Of a stretch of 64,000 nucleotides of DNA, positions 33,240-42,390 are shown piece after piece. Below the pieces are notes generated by a model. The model saw only the letters and a list, made by a program, of their open reading frames with translations. It ran no database searches and was not told where the DNA came from. The stretch comes from JANJTY01 sp038257155 (GTDB taxonomy: Bacteria; Pseudomonadota; Gammaproteobacteria; Xanthomonadales; Xanthomonadaceae), in the NCBI GenBank assembly GCA_038257155.1, contig JBBSJP010000003.1:62001-126000 (forward strand), in the 5' to 3' direction. A program made the position numbers and the translations under genes. How positions within the stretch are numbered: position 1 is the stretch's first letter; every line of letters begins with the position of its first letter.

Positions 33240-33800
33240 TTGACCGAACAGCCAGCCCGTCCGGCCTCCAACGAAAACCACCTGCTCATCAGCGCCTTCA
33301 GTACGCACCCCGACTCGCCTTTGCTGGCAGTCAGCCGACGCATAGCCGACAGCGGCTGCAATCTGGTCGATGCGCGCCTCTCGACGGTCGGGCGCGATGT
33401 CTCCGTGCTTGCACTCGCGGTAGGATCCTGGGACGCCGTAGCCAAGCTGGAATCTTCGCTGACCCGGCTTGAGCGCGAGGACGGTCTGCGTCTCGCCTGG
33501 TACCGCACTGGCGCCAAGGCACTGCAAAGCGATCTGCTTCCCTACATCGTCGAAGTGATCGCCGCCGACAAACCCGGCATCCTGTTTCAGCTGGCGGATT
33601 TCTTCGACCGCCAGAACATCACCATCGAGAACCTCGGCTGCGCGCGCTATCGCGCCATGCAGACCGGTGCCGACATGTTTTCCGCGCAGATCACGATCGG
33701 CATTCCGTCGAGCATGCACATCGCGGCGCTGCGCGACGATTTCCTCGAGTTCTGCGATCACTTGAACCTTGATGCCATCATGGATCCGATGAAGTTCTGA
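33240..33800 (+). CDS. gcvR: GcvR-like ACT-domain regulator
   Basis: A 186-residue protein with two ACT domains (about 14-85 and 98-180): LLISAFSTHPDSPLLAVSR and YIVEVIAADKPGILFQLADFF. The second includes IENLGCARY. This is the glycine cleavage repressor GcvR layout, whose members bind glycine and control GcvA. TTG 33240 with AGGAA upstream is the likely start; the open frame extends far back but across dapA antisense. It is divergent from dapA and followed by bcp 24 bases later, an order common in gammaproteobacteria. Confidence 0.85.
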   Translation: MTEQPARPASNENHLLISAFSTHPDSPLLAVSRRIADSGCNLVDARLSTVGRDVSVLALAVGSWDAVAKLESSLTRLEREDGLRLAWYRTGAKALQSDLLPYIVEVIAADKPGILFQLADFFDRQNITIENLGCARYRAMQTGADMFSAQITIGIPSSMHIAALRDDFLEFCDHLNLDAIMDPMKF

Positions 33801-33830
33801 TCGCATCAGCCACGGAGATCCTCTTTGTCC

Positions 33831-34301
33831 ATGCAGATCGGCGACACGATTCCCGCGCTTGAATTCGTCCTTGGCAATGGCAGCAATGCGCGTTTCGGCG
33901 ATTACCGCGGCAAATGGCTGGTGCTGTATTTCTACCCCAAGGACAACACCCCGGGCTGCACCCAGGAAGGCATCGACTTTCGTGACCGGCACCCCGCCTT
34001 CGAGCGCGCCGGCGCCGTGATCCTGGGCTGCTCGCGCGATTCACAGAAGTCGCATCAGAACTTCTGTTCCAAGTACGAATTCCCCTTTGATTTGATCAGC
34101 GACGCTGATGAGCGCGTTTGCCAGGCCTTCGAGGTGATCAAGGAAAAGAACATGTACGGCCGCAAGGTTCTGGGCATCGTGCGCAGCACCTTCCTGATCG
34201 ATCCCGACGGCAAACTGGCCGCCGAATGGCGCGGCCTGAAAGTCCCCGGCCACGCCGAGGCCGTGCTCGCCGAACTCATGCGCGCCAAGTCCAGCGCGTG
34301 A
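33831..34301 (+). CDS. bcp: thioredoxin-dependent peroxiredoxin Bcp
   Basis: A 156-158 residue atypical peroxiredoxin reducing hydroperoxides. The peroxidatic cysteine is in DNTPGCTQEGIDF. The E. coli-type resolving cysteine five residues later is replaced (Ile), but two other cysteines (LGCSRD, NFCSKY) could resolve it as in some Bcp subtypes. ATG 33831 or TTG 33825 may start it; a GGAG lies 13-18 bases before. It is probably co-transcribed with the gcvR-like gene. Confidence 0.94.
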   Translation: MQIGDTIPALEFVLGNGSNARFGDYRGKWLVLYFYPKDNTPGCTQEGIDFRDRHPAFERAGAVILGCSRDSQKSHQNFCSKYEFPFDLISDADERVCQAFEVIKEKNMYGRKVLGIVRSTFLIDPDGKLAAEWRGLKVPGHAEAVLAELMRAKSSA

Positions 34302-34386
34302 TTCCTGCAACGTTCCGCTGCACCCATCCGATCTGCCAGTCAGATCGGCACGCTTCCCCCTGTCCGCCCCCCGAGAGCCAACGTCC

Positions 34387-35781
34387 ATGACCAAAGGCAA
34401 GCGCATCTACGTGCTCGACACCAATGTGCTGATGCACGACCCCACCGCCCTGTTCAAGTTTGAAGAGCACGACGTGTTCCTTCCGATGATGGTGCTGGAG
34501 GAACTCGATGCGGCAAAGAAAGGCACCTCCGAAGCCAGTCGCAACGCGCGCCAGGTCAGCCGTTTCATCAATGAACTGATCGAGATCAATGGCGCCGACA
34601 ACATCCGTCACGGCCTGCGACTGGAGCGTCCCAACGGACTGAAACTGCGCGCCGGCGAGATCGGCCGCCTGCACTTCCAGATCAAGCCGGTGGAAACCGG
34701 CGGCAAATTCGGCTCGGTGCTGCCCGACAACCAGATCCTCGGTTCGATCCTGGCGCTGCGCGAGCAGCATCCCGGCGAGCAGGTGGTGCTGGTGTCGAAG
34801 GACATCAACCTGCGCATCAAGGCGTCGATCTCCAGTGTGCCAGCGGAAGATTATGAGAACGACCGTGCGCTGGATGATTTCAGCCTGCTCTACACCGGCG
34901 CAAGGGCTTTGGATGCGGATTTCTGGGAGAAACATGAAACCGGCCTGCGCTCCTGGACCGAGCGTGGTCACACCTTCTATGAAGTGAACATGCAGGGCGA
35001 GGACGTCTGGCATCCAAACGAGTTCCTCTACCTGCCGGGCGAGGAGGACGTCGAACTGCGCGTGCTGCGTACCGAAGGCGAGCGCGCCGTACTGCAGATA
35101 GTCAACGACTATCGCGCGGGTTCGCATGCGGTCTGGGGCATCACCGCCCGTAATCGCGAGCAGAACTTCGCACTCAATGCACTGATGGACCCGGAGATCG
35201 ATTTCGTCACCCTGCTGGGAACCGCCGGCACCGGCAAGACCCTGCTGGCGCTCGCTGCCGGACTGGCGCAGACCATGGATCAGCAGCGCTACCGCGAGAT
35301 CATCATGACCCGCGCAACGGTCAGCGTGGGAGAAGAGATCGGCTACCTGCCCGGCACCGAGGAAGAAAAGATGACGCCCTGGATGGGCGCGCTGACCGAC
35401 AACCTGGAAGTGCTCACCCACACTCAGGAAGGCGGTGCCTGGGGTCGGGCGGCGACCAATGATCTGCTCGCCTCGCGGGTCAAGATCCGCTCGATGAATT
35501 TCATGCGCGGCCGCACCTTCCTGAGCCGCTGGCTGATCCTTGACGAGGCGCAGAACCTGTCGCCGAAGCAGATGAAGACCCTGGTCACACGCGCCGGCCC
35601 GGGTACCAAGATCATTTGCCTCGGCAATGTCGAGCAGATCGACACACCCTACCTCACCGAAACCACGTCGGGTCTCACCTACGCCGTGGACCGTTTCAAG
35701 GCGTGGCCGCACAGTGCGCACGTCACGTTGCGGCGCGGCGAACGCTCGCGCCTGGCGGACTTCGCATCGGAGGCGCTCTGA
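34387..35781 (+). CDS. PIN-PhoH fusion ATPase (PhoH2-like)
   Basis: A 464-residue protein. Residues 1-150 are a PIN RNase domain with acidic site residues in YVLDTNVLMHDP and VLEELD, and a later DKD-like SKDINLRIK. Residues about 255-460 are the PhoH helicase/ATPase with Walker A GTAGTGKT (278-285) and Walker B ILDEAQNLSPKQMK. PIN-PhoH proteins (PhoH2) are reported to unwind and cut RNA and may belong to toxin-antitoxin pairs. No small antitoxin-like gene is seen in the 85 bases upstream. A perfect 15-base-pair hairpin follows the stop codon. Confidence 0.92.
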   Translation: MTKGKRIYVLDTNVLMHDPTALFKFEEHDVFLPMMVLEELDAAKKGTSEASRNARQVSRFINELIEINGADNIRHGLRLERPNGLKLRAGEIGRLHFQIKPVETGGKFGSVLPDNQILGSILALREQHPGEQVVLVSKDINLRIKASISSVPAEDYENDRALDDFSLLYTGARALDADFWEKHETGLRSWTERGHTFYEVNMQGEDVWHPNEFLYLPGEEDVELRVLRTEGERAVLQIVNDYRAGSHAVWGITARNREQNFALNALMDPEIDFVTLLGTAGTGKTLLALAAGLAQTMDQQRYREIIMTRATVSVGEEIGYLPGTEEEKMTPWMGALTDNLEVLTHTQEGGAWGRAATNDLLASRVKIRSMNFMRGRTFLSRWLILDEAQNLSPKQMKTLVTRAGPGTKIICLGNVEQIDTPYLTETTSGLTYAVDRFKAWPHSAHVTLRRGERSRLADFASEAL

Positions 35782-35787
35782 CGCAGC

Positions 35788-35820
35788 CCTGCGTTCGCCG
35801 ACTCCGTCGGCGAACGCAGG
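35788..35820. repeat. perfect 15-bp hairpin after the PIN-PhoH gene
   Basis: CCTGCGTTCGCCGAC (35788-35802) and GTCGGCGAACGCAGG (35806-35820) pair perfectly around TCC. No T tract follows, so it looks more like a REP-type element or mRNA 3' end protector than a classic terminator. A TGTAGGAGCCGAC repeat-like patch lies just downstream. Confidence 0.75.
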
Positions 35821-35950
35821 GCATTGCCCTTGTAGGAGCCGACCCTGTCGGTGACCGCAGGGCACAGGCAAACGGTAGACGCGATACGAGTCAGATGATC
35901 CCGGTCGCGCTCAAGGTGCGCTCCAACACGGAAGCGCAGGCTAACGCGCG

Positions 35951-35977
35951 AAAAAAACGGGGCTCAAGAGAGCCCCG
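35951..35977 (-). terminator. Rho-independent terminator of the outer-membrane protein gene
   Basis: On the minus strand CGGGGCT pairs with AGCCCCG (35958-35964 and 35971-35977) and is followed by seven T (35951-35957 complement), about 30 bases after the stop of the minus-strand gene. Confidence 0.9.
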
Positions 35978-36006
35978 CAACGTTCTAGCCCTGTGATGCT
36001 TAAACG

Positions 36007-37134
36007 TTAGAAGGGAAGTGCCCAGAGCACTTCAAATTCATTGATCGAGCCGGTATCGAAGCCGCTTTGCCGCAGAGGTGCGGCGCCGACGAAATAGCTC
36101 GCTCCGGAATGGCTGGCGGAAAACAGGATCGAACCCAGACGACCGAGCGATTGGCGATAACCCAGGGCAAAGTTGCGATCCGAGAAATCGGGTTCCATCA
36201 CGTTGCGCAGCTGCGCCGAGGTCGGCGACGGCTGCAGTCGCGTGCTGTAGCGCAGGCTTAGGCCACCGTTCTGGCCAACGGCGTATTCCATGCCGAGGCT
36301 GTAGACGGTGTGATCGCGCCACGCAAACTCCGGCGAATTGCCGTCACCGAGCAGGGAGAGCAGTCGGTTCGGCAGGCCAAAGCTGGTCACCGCCGAGATA
36401 TCGCTATAGAAAATGCGATCGAATCCAAGACTGAGGGTTGCACGCCCCATATCGTGGGCAAAGCGCAGCCCGGCATGCGCGGGCGTGTCGAAGTCACCCG
36501 ACTCGGAGTACACCCCACGATAAGACTTGAAGGTGTCCATATCGACGCGCGACTGCATCGAGACTACCCAGCGCGATGCTTCACTGACGGGCAACTGGAG
36601 GTCGGCTCGCATGCCGAAACCCGAGACGACTTCGCCTTCCGGACCGAACGACGCGCCGATCAGACGGCTGTCGGTCTGCCAGAAGCTTTCACCCATCCCA
36701 GGAGTCAGGAAGCGCTGTTGCGCCACCACGGCACTCAACCCCAGGCCAATTCCACCCGGTAGTCGGGTGGAAAGCGTGGAGGCGTAGCTGACTTGCGAAA
36801 AGCCGGTGTGACGGGAGTTGATCGACGTGAAGTCTGCAGCCGCAGGAGCCGGCGCAGATTCCTGTTCACCCAGCCGTAACTGCATGCCCATCGGGAGCGC
36901 AAATGCCATGGCTGCAACGCCTTGCAAGGCGTCACCGGCCACACGCGAGCGCAGCGACGGTGCAGTGGCTCGATCCGACACGGCCCAGGTGAAGTCGGGC
37001 GTGAGGCTCGACTGCGCGTATGCTTTCCACTCGTCCATTACAGACGAGTCGGCAGCTGCAGCATTTCCCAGGCTGGCCAAACCGGCAAGGGCCAACGCAA
37101 TAGCAAGTGGTCGGGGAGTCATGAGCGCCATCAA
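36007..37134 (-). CDS. outer-membrane beta-barrel protein, FadL/OmpP1-like
   Basis: A 375-residue exported protein with signal peptide (hydrophobic PLAIALALAGLASLGNA, cut near AAA). Alternating strands run throughout and the chain ends ...EVLWALPF; a terminal Phe is the outer-membrane barrel assembly signal. The C-terminal half (HTVYSLGMEYAVGQNGGLSL, then QPSPTSAQLRNVMEPDFSDR) recalls FadL/OmpP1 hydrophobic-substrate channels, but the family's N-terminal plug motif is not evident. Start could be ATG 37134, 37131 or 37122. It is monocistronic with its own terminator. Substrate unknown. Confidence 0.6.
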   Translation of the reverse strand: MMALMTPRPLAIALALAGLASLGNAAAADSSVMDEWKAYAQSSLTPDFTWAVSDRATAPSLRSRVAGDALQGVAAMAFALPMGMQLRLGEQESAPAPAAADFTSINSRHTGFSQVSYASTLSTRLPGGIGLGLSAVVAQQRFLTPGMGESFWQTDSRLIGASFGPEGEVVSGFGMRADLQLPVSEASRWVVSMQSRVDMDTFKSYRGVYSESGDFDTPAHAGLRFAHDMGRATLSLGFDRIFYSDISAVTSFGLPNRLLSLLGDGNSPEFAWRDHTVYSLGMEYAVGQNGGLSLRYSTRLQPSPTSAQLRNVMEPDFSDRNFALGYRQSLGRLGSILFSASHSGASYFVGAAPLRQSGFDTGSINEFEVLWALPF

Positions 37135-37299
37135 GCGTAAACTTGTCGTTAAGTATGGTGAAAACGCAACAAGGTGTCAAACGCCGCCACAGACAAAGAA
37201 ACCACCCACCGGTCGCGGCTTTGAGACGTATTGAATCAGGGACTTGCTGTGCCCTGCTGTGCGCTGGACCACGCAACTCCAAGCTCAGGTGTCGCACAA

Positions 37300-38124
37300 A
37301 TGCAACAATCAACCAGGACTGAGGCCTCAGCCCTTCCAGCCAGCGTGCTTTGTATCGCCGGGTCCGATTCGGGTGGCGGCGCGGGCGTTCAGGCCGACCT
37401 ACGCAGCGTGCATGCGCAGGGCGTGCATGCGCTCACCGCAATCACCGCCCTCACCGCCCAGAACACCCGGGGCGTGATCGCAATCCATGTGCCGCCAGTG
37501 GACTTCCTGCGCGCGCAATTCGACGCGCTGACCGACGATTTCAACATCGCCGCGGTCAAGATCGGCATGCTGGGTTCGCGCGAGATCATCAGCTGTGTCG
37601 CCGAGCTGCTTGACCGATTGCCGGGCGTTCCCGTGGTGCTTGATCCAGTGATGGTGTCCGGCACGGGCGCGGCACTGCTGCCGGGGGACGCTGTCAACGC
37701 ATTGCGCGACACACTGCTGCCGCGCTGCACGCTGCTGACACCCAATCTGCACGAGGCCGAGCTGTTGTTGCAGGTTCGCATCGGCAATCTGCAGGATATG
37801 CATGAAGCGGCCGCAGCACTTCGCGCCATGGGACCTGAGGCCGTCCTGCTCAAGGGCGGTCACCTGGCAGATGGAGAGCAGGTTACCGACCTGCTGCTGA
37901 GCACCAAAGGCGCTCTACCGATCTCTCATCCGAGACTGAAGCGCCATCCGCATGGAACCGGATGCAGCCTGGCATCCAGCATCGCCGCGCGCCTGGCGCT
38001 GGGAGACAGCCTCGAATCATCGTGCGAAGTGGCCTGCGAGCACGTGCACCAAGCCCTGATTGCCTCTTATCGGCCGGGCCTGGGTGAACTTGATGTGCTT
38101 CAACATGCGTGGCGAACGTGCTGA
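37300..38124 (+). CDS. thiD: hydroxymethylpyrimidine (phosphate) kinase ThiD
   Basis: A 274-residue ribokinase-like enzyme phosphorylating HMP and HMP-P for thiamine. It has SVLCIAGSDSGGGAGVQADL, VKIGMLGS, DPVMVSGTG and the ATP-site LLKGGHL with HPHGTGCSLASSIAA at the end, where the anion-hole GTGC lies. Start ATG 37300 is chosen because upstream codons add no conserved sequence. No TPP riboswitch was seen in the leader. It is a stand-alone gene. Confidence 0.94.
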   Translation: MQQSTRTEASALPASVLCIAGSDSGGGAGVQADLRSVHAQGVHALTAITALTAQNTRGVIAIHVPPVDFLRAQFDALTDDFNIAAVKIGMLGSREIISCVAELLDRLPGVPVVLDPVMVSGTGAALLPGDAVNALRDTLLPRCTLLTPNLHEAELLLQVRIGNLQDMHEAAAALRAMGPEAVLLKGGHLADGEQVTDLLLSTKGALPISHPRLKRHPHGTGCSLASSIAARLALGDSLESSCEVACEHVHQALIASYRPGLGELDVLQHAWRTC

Positions 38125-38189
38125 ACCCGGTGGACCATCAATAGACCCATCGCCGCGGCGCCAACCGCCGCGGCGATCCAAACCGGAAC

Positions 38190-41100
38190 TCAGGGACAGG
38201 CAATCCTGTCCGCCAGCGGGATGGTCGGGTGCGACTCCTGCCACTGGCCGCTCAAGGCGCCCTGGAATTCGAAATCAAAGCCGATGCTGGCGATGTCCGC
38301 CTGCGTATAGGAGCGCATGGCCGTGCCATTCATCGCGGTGGTTACTGGCTGAAAGGCGCACAACGGGCAGAATCCACTCAGCTGGCGCACCGGAATCGTC
38401 GGCGCAGCGCCAAACGGACTCTGCGTCGCCTGCACCCACCGTGGCATGCCCGAGCCGTCGTACAGATAAGCAACAATGGACTCGACCCCACTCGCAGTAA
38501 GCACGCTGTATCCGAAGCCCGAGCGCGTCGGCGAGTACCACAGTCCCGAGGTCTGGACGGTTTGCCCGGCCAGCGTCGCGCACGCCGGCTGCGGAATCGC
38601 CGACATCGGCTCGCTGCCGGACTCTCCGAACAGGTTCCATGCAAACTGGATGTCCTGATCCGAGTTGGCGGTCAAACGGGCTTCGCCAACGCGCACCGCC
38701 TGGGTCCGGGTGCCATTCCAGGTATAGCGATCCAGCGGCACGGTCCAGACCGACTGATCTGCAGCCGGTGCGGGCGAGACCCCCAGGTACCAGACCGGCG
38801 TGCCATCCTCCAGATAGGCATACCACGCGATTCCCCATAGATTCAGGGCATCGACCCGATAGACGTAGATGCCGGCCCCCGAGCGCTGCGGGTTGTAGAA
38901 GGGGCCCGGCTTGATTCGCGGCGCTGTCCCCTGCTGCTGGTGGCTGAGGCTGACCTGCGTGGTGCTTTCTTCCGAGCCACGGTTCTCGACTACCAGGAAC
39001 CAGCGGCCTGGCTGCAATGCCGGCGTCGAGAGCGTGAGTTGCTTGTCGGCAGCACTGGAAACATCGCTGGCTGCCGCACCACTGACCGGCGGGGCCAGGC
39101 CCACATTCGGCCACGGCGCAGCCGGGTCACGCACCAGATACAGGCTCATCGATTGGGCGCCGGTCGCCGAGACAGTCAGTCCTTGCGCGCCTTCGGGCAC
39201 GTCGATGAACAGTCCGCGATGCGACGCCCCACCCGCCAGCGATACCGGCCGGGTGACTCCTGGCAGAAGTGCGTGGCGGCTGGCCACGCCGGCTGCCTCG
39301 CGGGTGATCTTGACCCGCGTTGCGCCGATGTCGCCGATGGTGTCGGGGCTCGATCCACCCGTCACATAGCCGATGGCCGAGGCACCTGGTGGCAGCAAAG
39401 GAAGATCCCAGAACACCCGCGCGCTGAACTGCTGGCGGTTTTCGGTCATGCCCGGGCCGGCCATAGCCACGCTCGATGAAGCCGGCGACATGCGAATCGC
39501 AGCGCCTTCCAGAGTGATCAGATCGGTGCCGGCAGCCGAGGACTGCCAATTCTGCAACAGCACCCAGTAACGCGTGGCAGGATTGACCGAGCTCACATCG
39601 ATCAGACAGGACTCCACCGCATCGGGCAGCGTCGAGCGGCAAAGCTCCTCGTTGAGCTGCGGCAGATTGTCGCCGTTCTGATCCGCGCCAACGAACAGGT
39701 CGATATCCGATGCGGAGTTCGAAGTCGCCAACACGTCCACCAGCCCGTTGCCGCCAGCACCTGCGCTGAAACTCAGCCAATGCACCGCGTCGGGCTGGAT
39801 GTTGACGTAGGGATCGGCGCGCGAGGGGTCCTGTGCAATGTTGCGCGACAGGACGGTTGCGCGTGGGAACTCCGATTCGGAGAAGACCGGCTCGGCCATG
39901 GCGCCAAAGTCCTCATAGCTGACATCGGTCCAGCCCTTCTCGCCCGCAGTCTGGATCGACAGGTTCGCCGGCAGCCTGCCCGGATCGGAGAAGATCGACA
40001 CCGGCATGCCAGTTGTCGCCAGGGCAGCAGACTGCGGCACAAGGCGCAGCTGCGCGTGATTCCACTGACCGCGGCCGCTGGTATCGGAAAAGTTCACATT
40101 GATGGTGAGCACCTGCTTCTGACCCACCGCCAAGCTGAAGCTGGCCGGCGTCACGCTCACCTGCATGCCGGCAACGCTGGTCACGCTGGACGTCCAGGTG
40201 GAGGCCGAAAGTGCCGTTACCGTGCGGGTGAAGCTGCAGGCATCTATGCAATTGGCGTCAACCACCGATGCGCGATTGAGCGTTCGCGGGTCGCCGCCAG
40301 CGGCGGGATGGGCTGCCTGCCAGGCCTGTGTTGTTTCGTCGAACGACAGGCCCGCATTCACGGCCAATGAAAGATCGACCCGGCCCGAACCCTGTTCAAA
40401 CGGCGAAGCGATCTGCGTTCCGTCCGCGTGTCGCAGACGCACGCTTGGCGCGGTGGTGCTGCTGAGTGCACTGATGATGGCGTCAGCGCCCCAGGTTGGT
40501 CGAGCGGACTTCAGAAGCGCCGCGGCACCCGCGACATGCGGCGTCGCCATGGATGTGCCCGAACGGTAGATCAGTCCGTTGTTGCCGCTTTCCGAGGCCG
40601 CGAGGATCGCCTCGCCCGGCGCCGTCAGGTCGGGCTTCAGCGTATTCACGACTGAAAGGGGCTGGGTCGGACCGCGACCACTGAAGTCCGCCAGGATATC
40701 GGCAACCGTAGGATCGTCGCGCACGAAACGAGCCTGGATTTCCGCAGTGTGGCCGCTGCCGGTCGCGAGCCAGGCGCGAATTCGCTCGGCATCGGGGTAG
40801 CGGATCTGTGCGGTGGGTATCGGGTGCGAGCGCAGCGCCAGCGACACGCCGTCGTACGCTTCGTTGAGCAACAGTGCGCCGGTCGCTCCCGCCGCCAGTG
40901 CATTGGCACTCTGCGAGGTTTGCTCATAGATGCCTGTGTCGCAGGCCAAGAGCTTGGCGGCGTACGTGGTATTCACCCAACCCGTAGGAAGGGTGGCACC
41001 TGAGCCCTGCCCACACAATGCCGGATTGGCGCGTGCCAGAGGCGTCGGCAGAAGCGTTCCAGTCAGGTTTGCGCCGATCACCGTGCTGCCACCAGACAGC

Positions 41101-42314
41101 GGAGCTGCGCCGCCCGAAAACACCACATTGCTGCCACTCAGGCGAGTGTGCGAGCTCGCCGCTGCGGTCAGGACCCAGGGGGCATTACCGGGTGAACTGA
41201 CCGACCCTTCCCAGGGCCCATCATTGCCCGCCGCCACCACCACCACCACGCCGGCATTGCGCAGGCCGCGCATCGCCTGGGCCTGAGCGCTCTGCCAGGG
41301 ATTGTTCGGCTCTCCACCAATCGAATAGTTGATGACGTTGACACCGTCGGCCGCCGCCTGATTGAGGGCCGCAAGGGTCCAGGTTCCCTGGCACTCGGAT
41401 TCGTCCTCGCAGGCCTTGTAGCTGATGATGTTCGCTCTCGGAGCGACTCCGGACATCGGCCGGAAACTGCCGGAAAGGGAGACGCCCAGCGGATTGCCGG
41501 CGGCCGTGGCGCCGACATGGGTGCCGTGTCCAGTCACATCGAGGCCATCGTTCGGCTCCTCGTCCTCGGCCTGGGTGTTGGTGGCGTCACACCGGAACGG
41601 CGCGCCGGCCGCCGGCGTGCAGGTCATGTCGTAGATGCCGATCAGCTTGGTATTGCAGGTCGCCTGCGCAGTGGCGCAGAGGCCGAGCGTGGCGCCACGC
41701 GGATTGACATGGACATGGCCATCCTGCGCGCTGCCGGCGAAAGACAGGTGGGTGGCATTGATGCCCGAATCGATCAGGCCGATGATCACGCCTTCGCCGC
41801 GTCGAGTCGCCAGCGGGATCTGCGCATTTGCCCACAGCGCGTCGGCGCGGATCATGCGCGGCCCCGCATCGGTTTGCAGCTGCTCGACGCGCTCCTTTTC
41901 GATGCTGCGTACGCCCGCAAGGCTGGCCATGCGCCTTGCCTCCTCGGGAGTGAGTTCCAGGCTGATGGCGTTGACGACAAGATCCACCACCAGACCGGGC
42001 TTCAGGCTGCGCCCCAGGGTCTTGCCGGTCAATTCCAGCACTTCCTGCCGCCGTTCCTCCAGATAGTTTCTGTAGGCCTTTACTTCCGCAGCCTGCATGT
42101 TGACGCCAACGCGTCCGCCTGTCGCCTTGGTTGGCGCGAGCTTTGGTGCTCCGGCACGCAGTTGGGCCTCGCTGTCAAACGAAGCAACTGCTGGCTCGTC
42201 CAGGGTCACGATGTAGACCGACCTTTCCCAAGCCGTGCCCGATTCGGACGCAGCAAAGGCTAGCGGAATTCCAAGTGCGCCTGAAATGACCAGCGCGAGA
42301 GTTTGGTACTTCAT
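38190..42314 (-). CDS. large secreted S8 subtilisin-like protease with PA, PPC-like and C-terminal repeat modules
   Basis: A 1374-residue precursor. A signal peptide (1-21) precedes an I9-like inhibitor propeptide (about 33-145, YIVTLDEPAV). The S8 catalytic triad is Asp182 in GLIDSGIN, His263 in TGHGTHVGA and Ser588 in SGTSMATPHVAG, with Asn364 in AAGND. A PA-type insert lies at about 415-530. After the protease come a fibronectin-like region, a PPC-like domain (around 880-990) and two C-terminal W/F-Y-x-P-x-R-S-G modules (FYNPQRSGAG, WYSPTRSGFG). ATG 42314 is the only start giving a signal peptide. It is probably an extracellular nutrient-degrading protease. Confidence 0.93.
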   Translation of the reverse strand: MKYQTLALVISGALGIPLAFAASESGTAWERSVYIVTLDEPAVASFDSEAQLRAGAPKLAPTKATGGRVGVNMQAAEVKAYRNYLEERRQEVLELTGKTLGRSLKPGLVVDLVVNAISLELTPEEARRMASLAGVRSIEKERVEQLQTDAGPRMIRADALWANAQIPLATRRGEGVIIGLIDSGINATHLSFAGSAQDGHVHVNPRGATLGLCATAQATCNTKLIGIYDMTCTPAAGAPFRCDATNTQAEDEEPNDGLDVTGHGTHVGATAAGNPLGVSLSGSFRPMSGVAPRANIISYKACEDESECQGTWTLAALNQAAADGVNVINYSIGGEPNNPWQSAQAQAMRGLRNAGVVVVVAAGNDGPWEGSVSSPGNAPWVLTAAASSHTRLSGSNVVFSGGAAPLSGGSTVIGANLTGTLLPTPLARANPALCGQGSGATLPTGWVNTTYAAKLLACDTGIYEQTSQSANALAAGATGALLLNEAYDGVSLALRSHPIPTAQIRYPDAERIRAWLATGSGHTAEIQARFVRDDPTVADILADFSGRGPTQPLSVVNTLKPDLTAPGEAILAASESGNNGLIYRSGTSMATPHVAGAAALLKSARPTWGADAIISALSSTTAPSVRLRHADGTQIASPFEQGSGRVDLSLAVNAGLSFDETTQAWQAAHPAAGGDPRTLNRASVVDANCIDACSFTRTVTALSASTWTSSVTSVAGMQVSVTPASFSLAVGQKQVLTINVNFSDTSGRGQWNHAQLRLVPQSAALATTGMPVSIFSDPGRLPANLSIQTAGEKGWTDVSYEDFGAMAEPVFSESEFPRATVLSRNIAQDPSRADPYVNIQPDAVHWLSFSAGAGGNGLVDVLATSNSASDIDLFVGADQNGDNLPQLNEELCRSTLPDAVESCLIDVSSVNPATRYWVLLQNWQSSAAGTDLITLEGAAIRMSPASSSVAMAGPGMTENRQQFSARVFWDLPLLPPGASAIGYVTGGSSPDTIGDIGATRVKITREAAGVASRHALLPGVTRPVSLAGGASHRGLFIDVPEGAQGLTVSATGAQSMSLYLVRDPAAPWPNVGLAPPVSGAAASDVSSAADKQLTLSTPALQPGRWFLVVENRGSEESTTQVSLSHQQQGTAPRIKPGPFYNPQRSGAGIYVYRVDALNLWGIAWYAYLEDGTPVWYLGVSPAPAADQSVWTVPLDRYTWNGTRTQAVRVGEARLTANSDQDIQFAWNLFGESGSEPMSAIPQPACATLAGQTVQTSGLWYSPTRSGFGYSVLTASGVESIVAYLYDGSGMPRWVQATQSPFGAAPTIPVRQLSGFCPLCAFQPVTTAMNGTAMRSYTQADIASIGFDFEFQGALSGQWQESHPTIPLADRIACP

Positions 42315-42390
42315 GGGTGAGTTCCTTGCCTTTGCGTGAACCTGCTGACGAGCCCGATTAAAGGGCAATACGGCTGAATGCCACCGGTTT

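Noticed and set aside
31674..33800. 708-residue plus-strand open frame across the dapA region
   Set aside because: Only the last 186 residues (from TTG 33240) make sense, as GcvR. The rest is antisense to the bamC-like and dapA genes.
37135..37299. possible TPP riboswitch before thiD
   Set aside because: The conserved CTGAGA and ACC segments in the right order were not seen.
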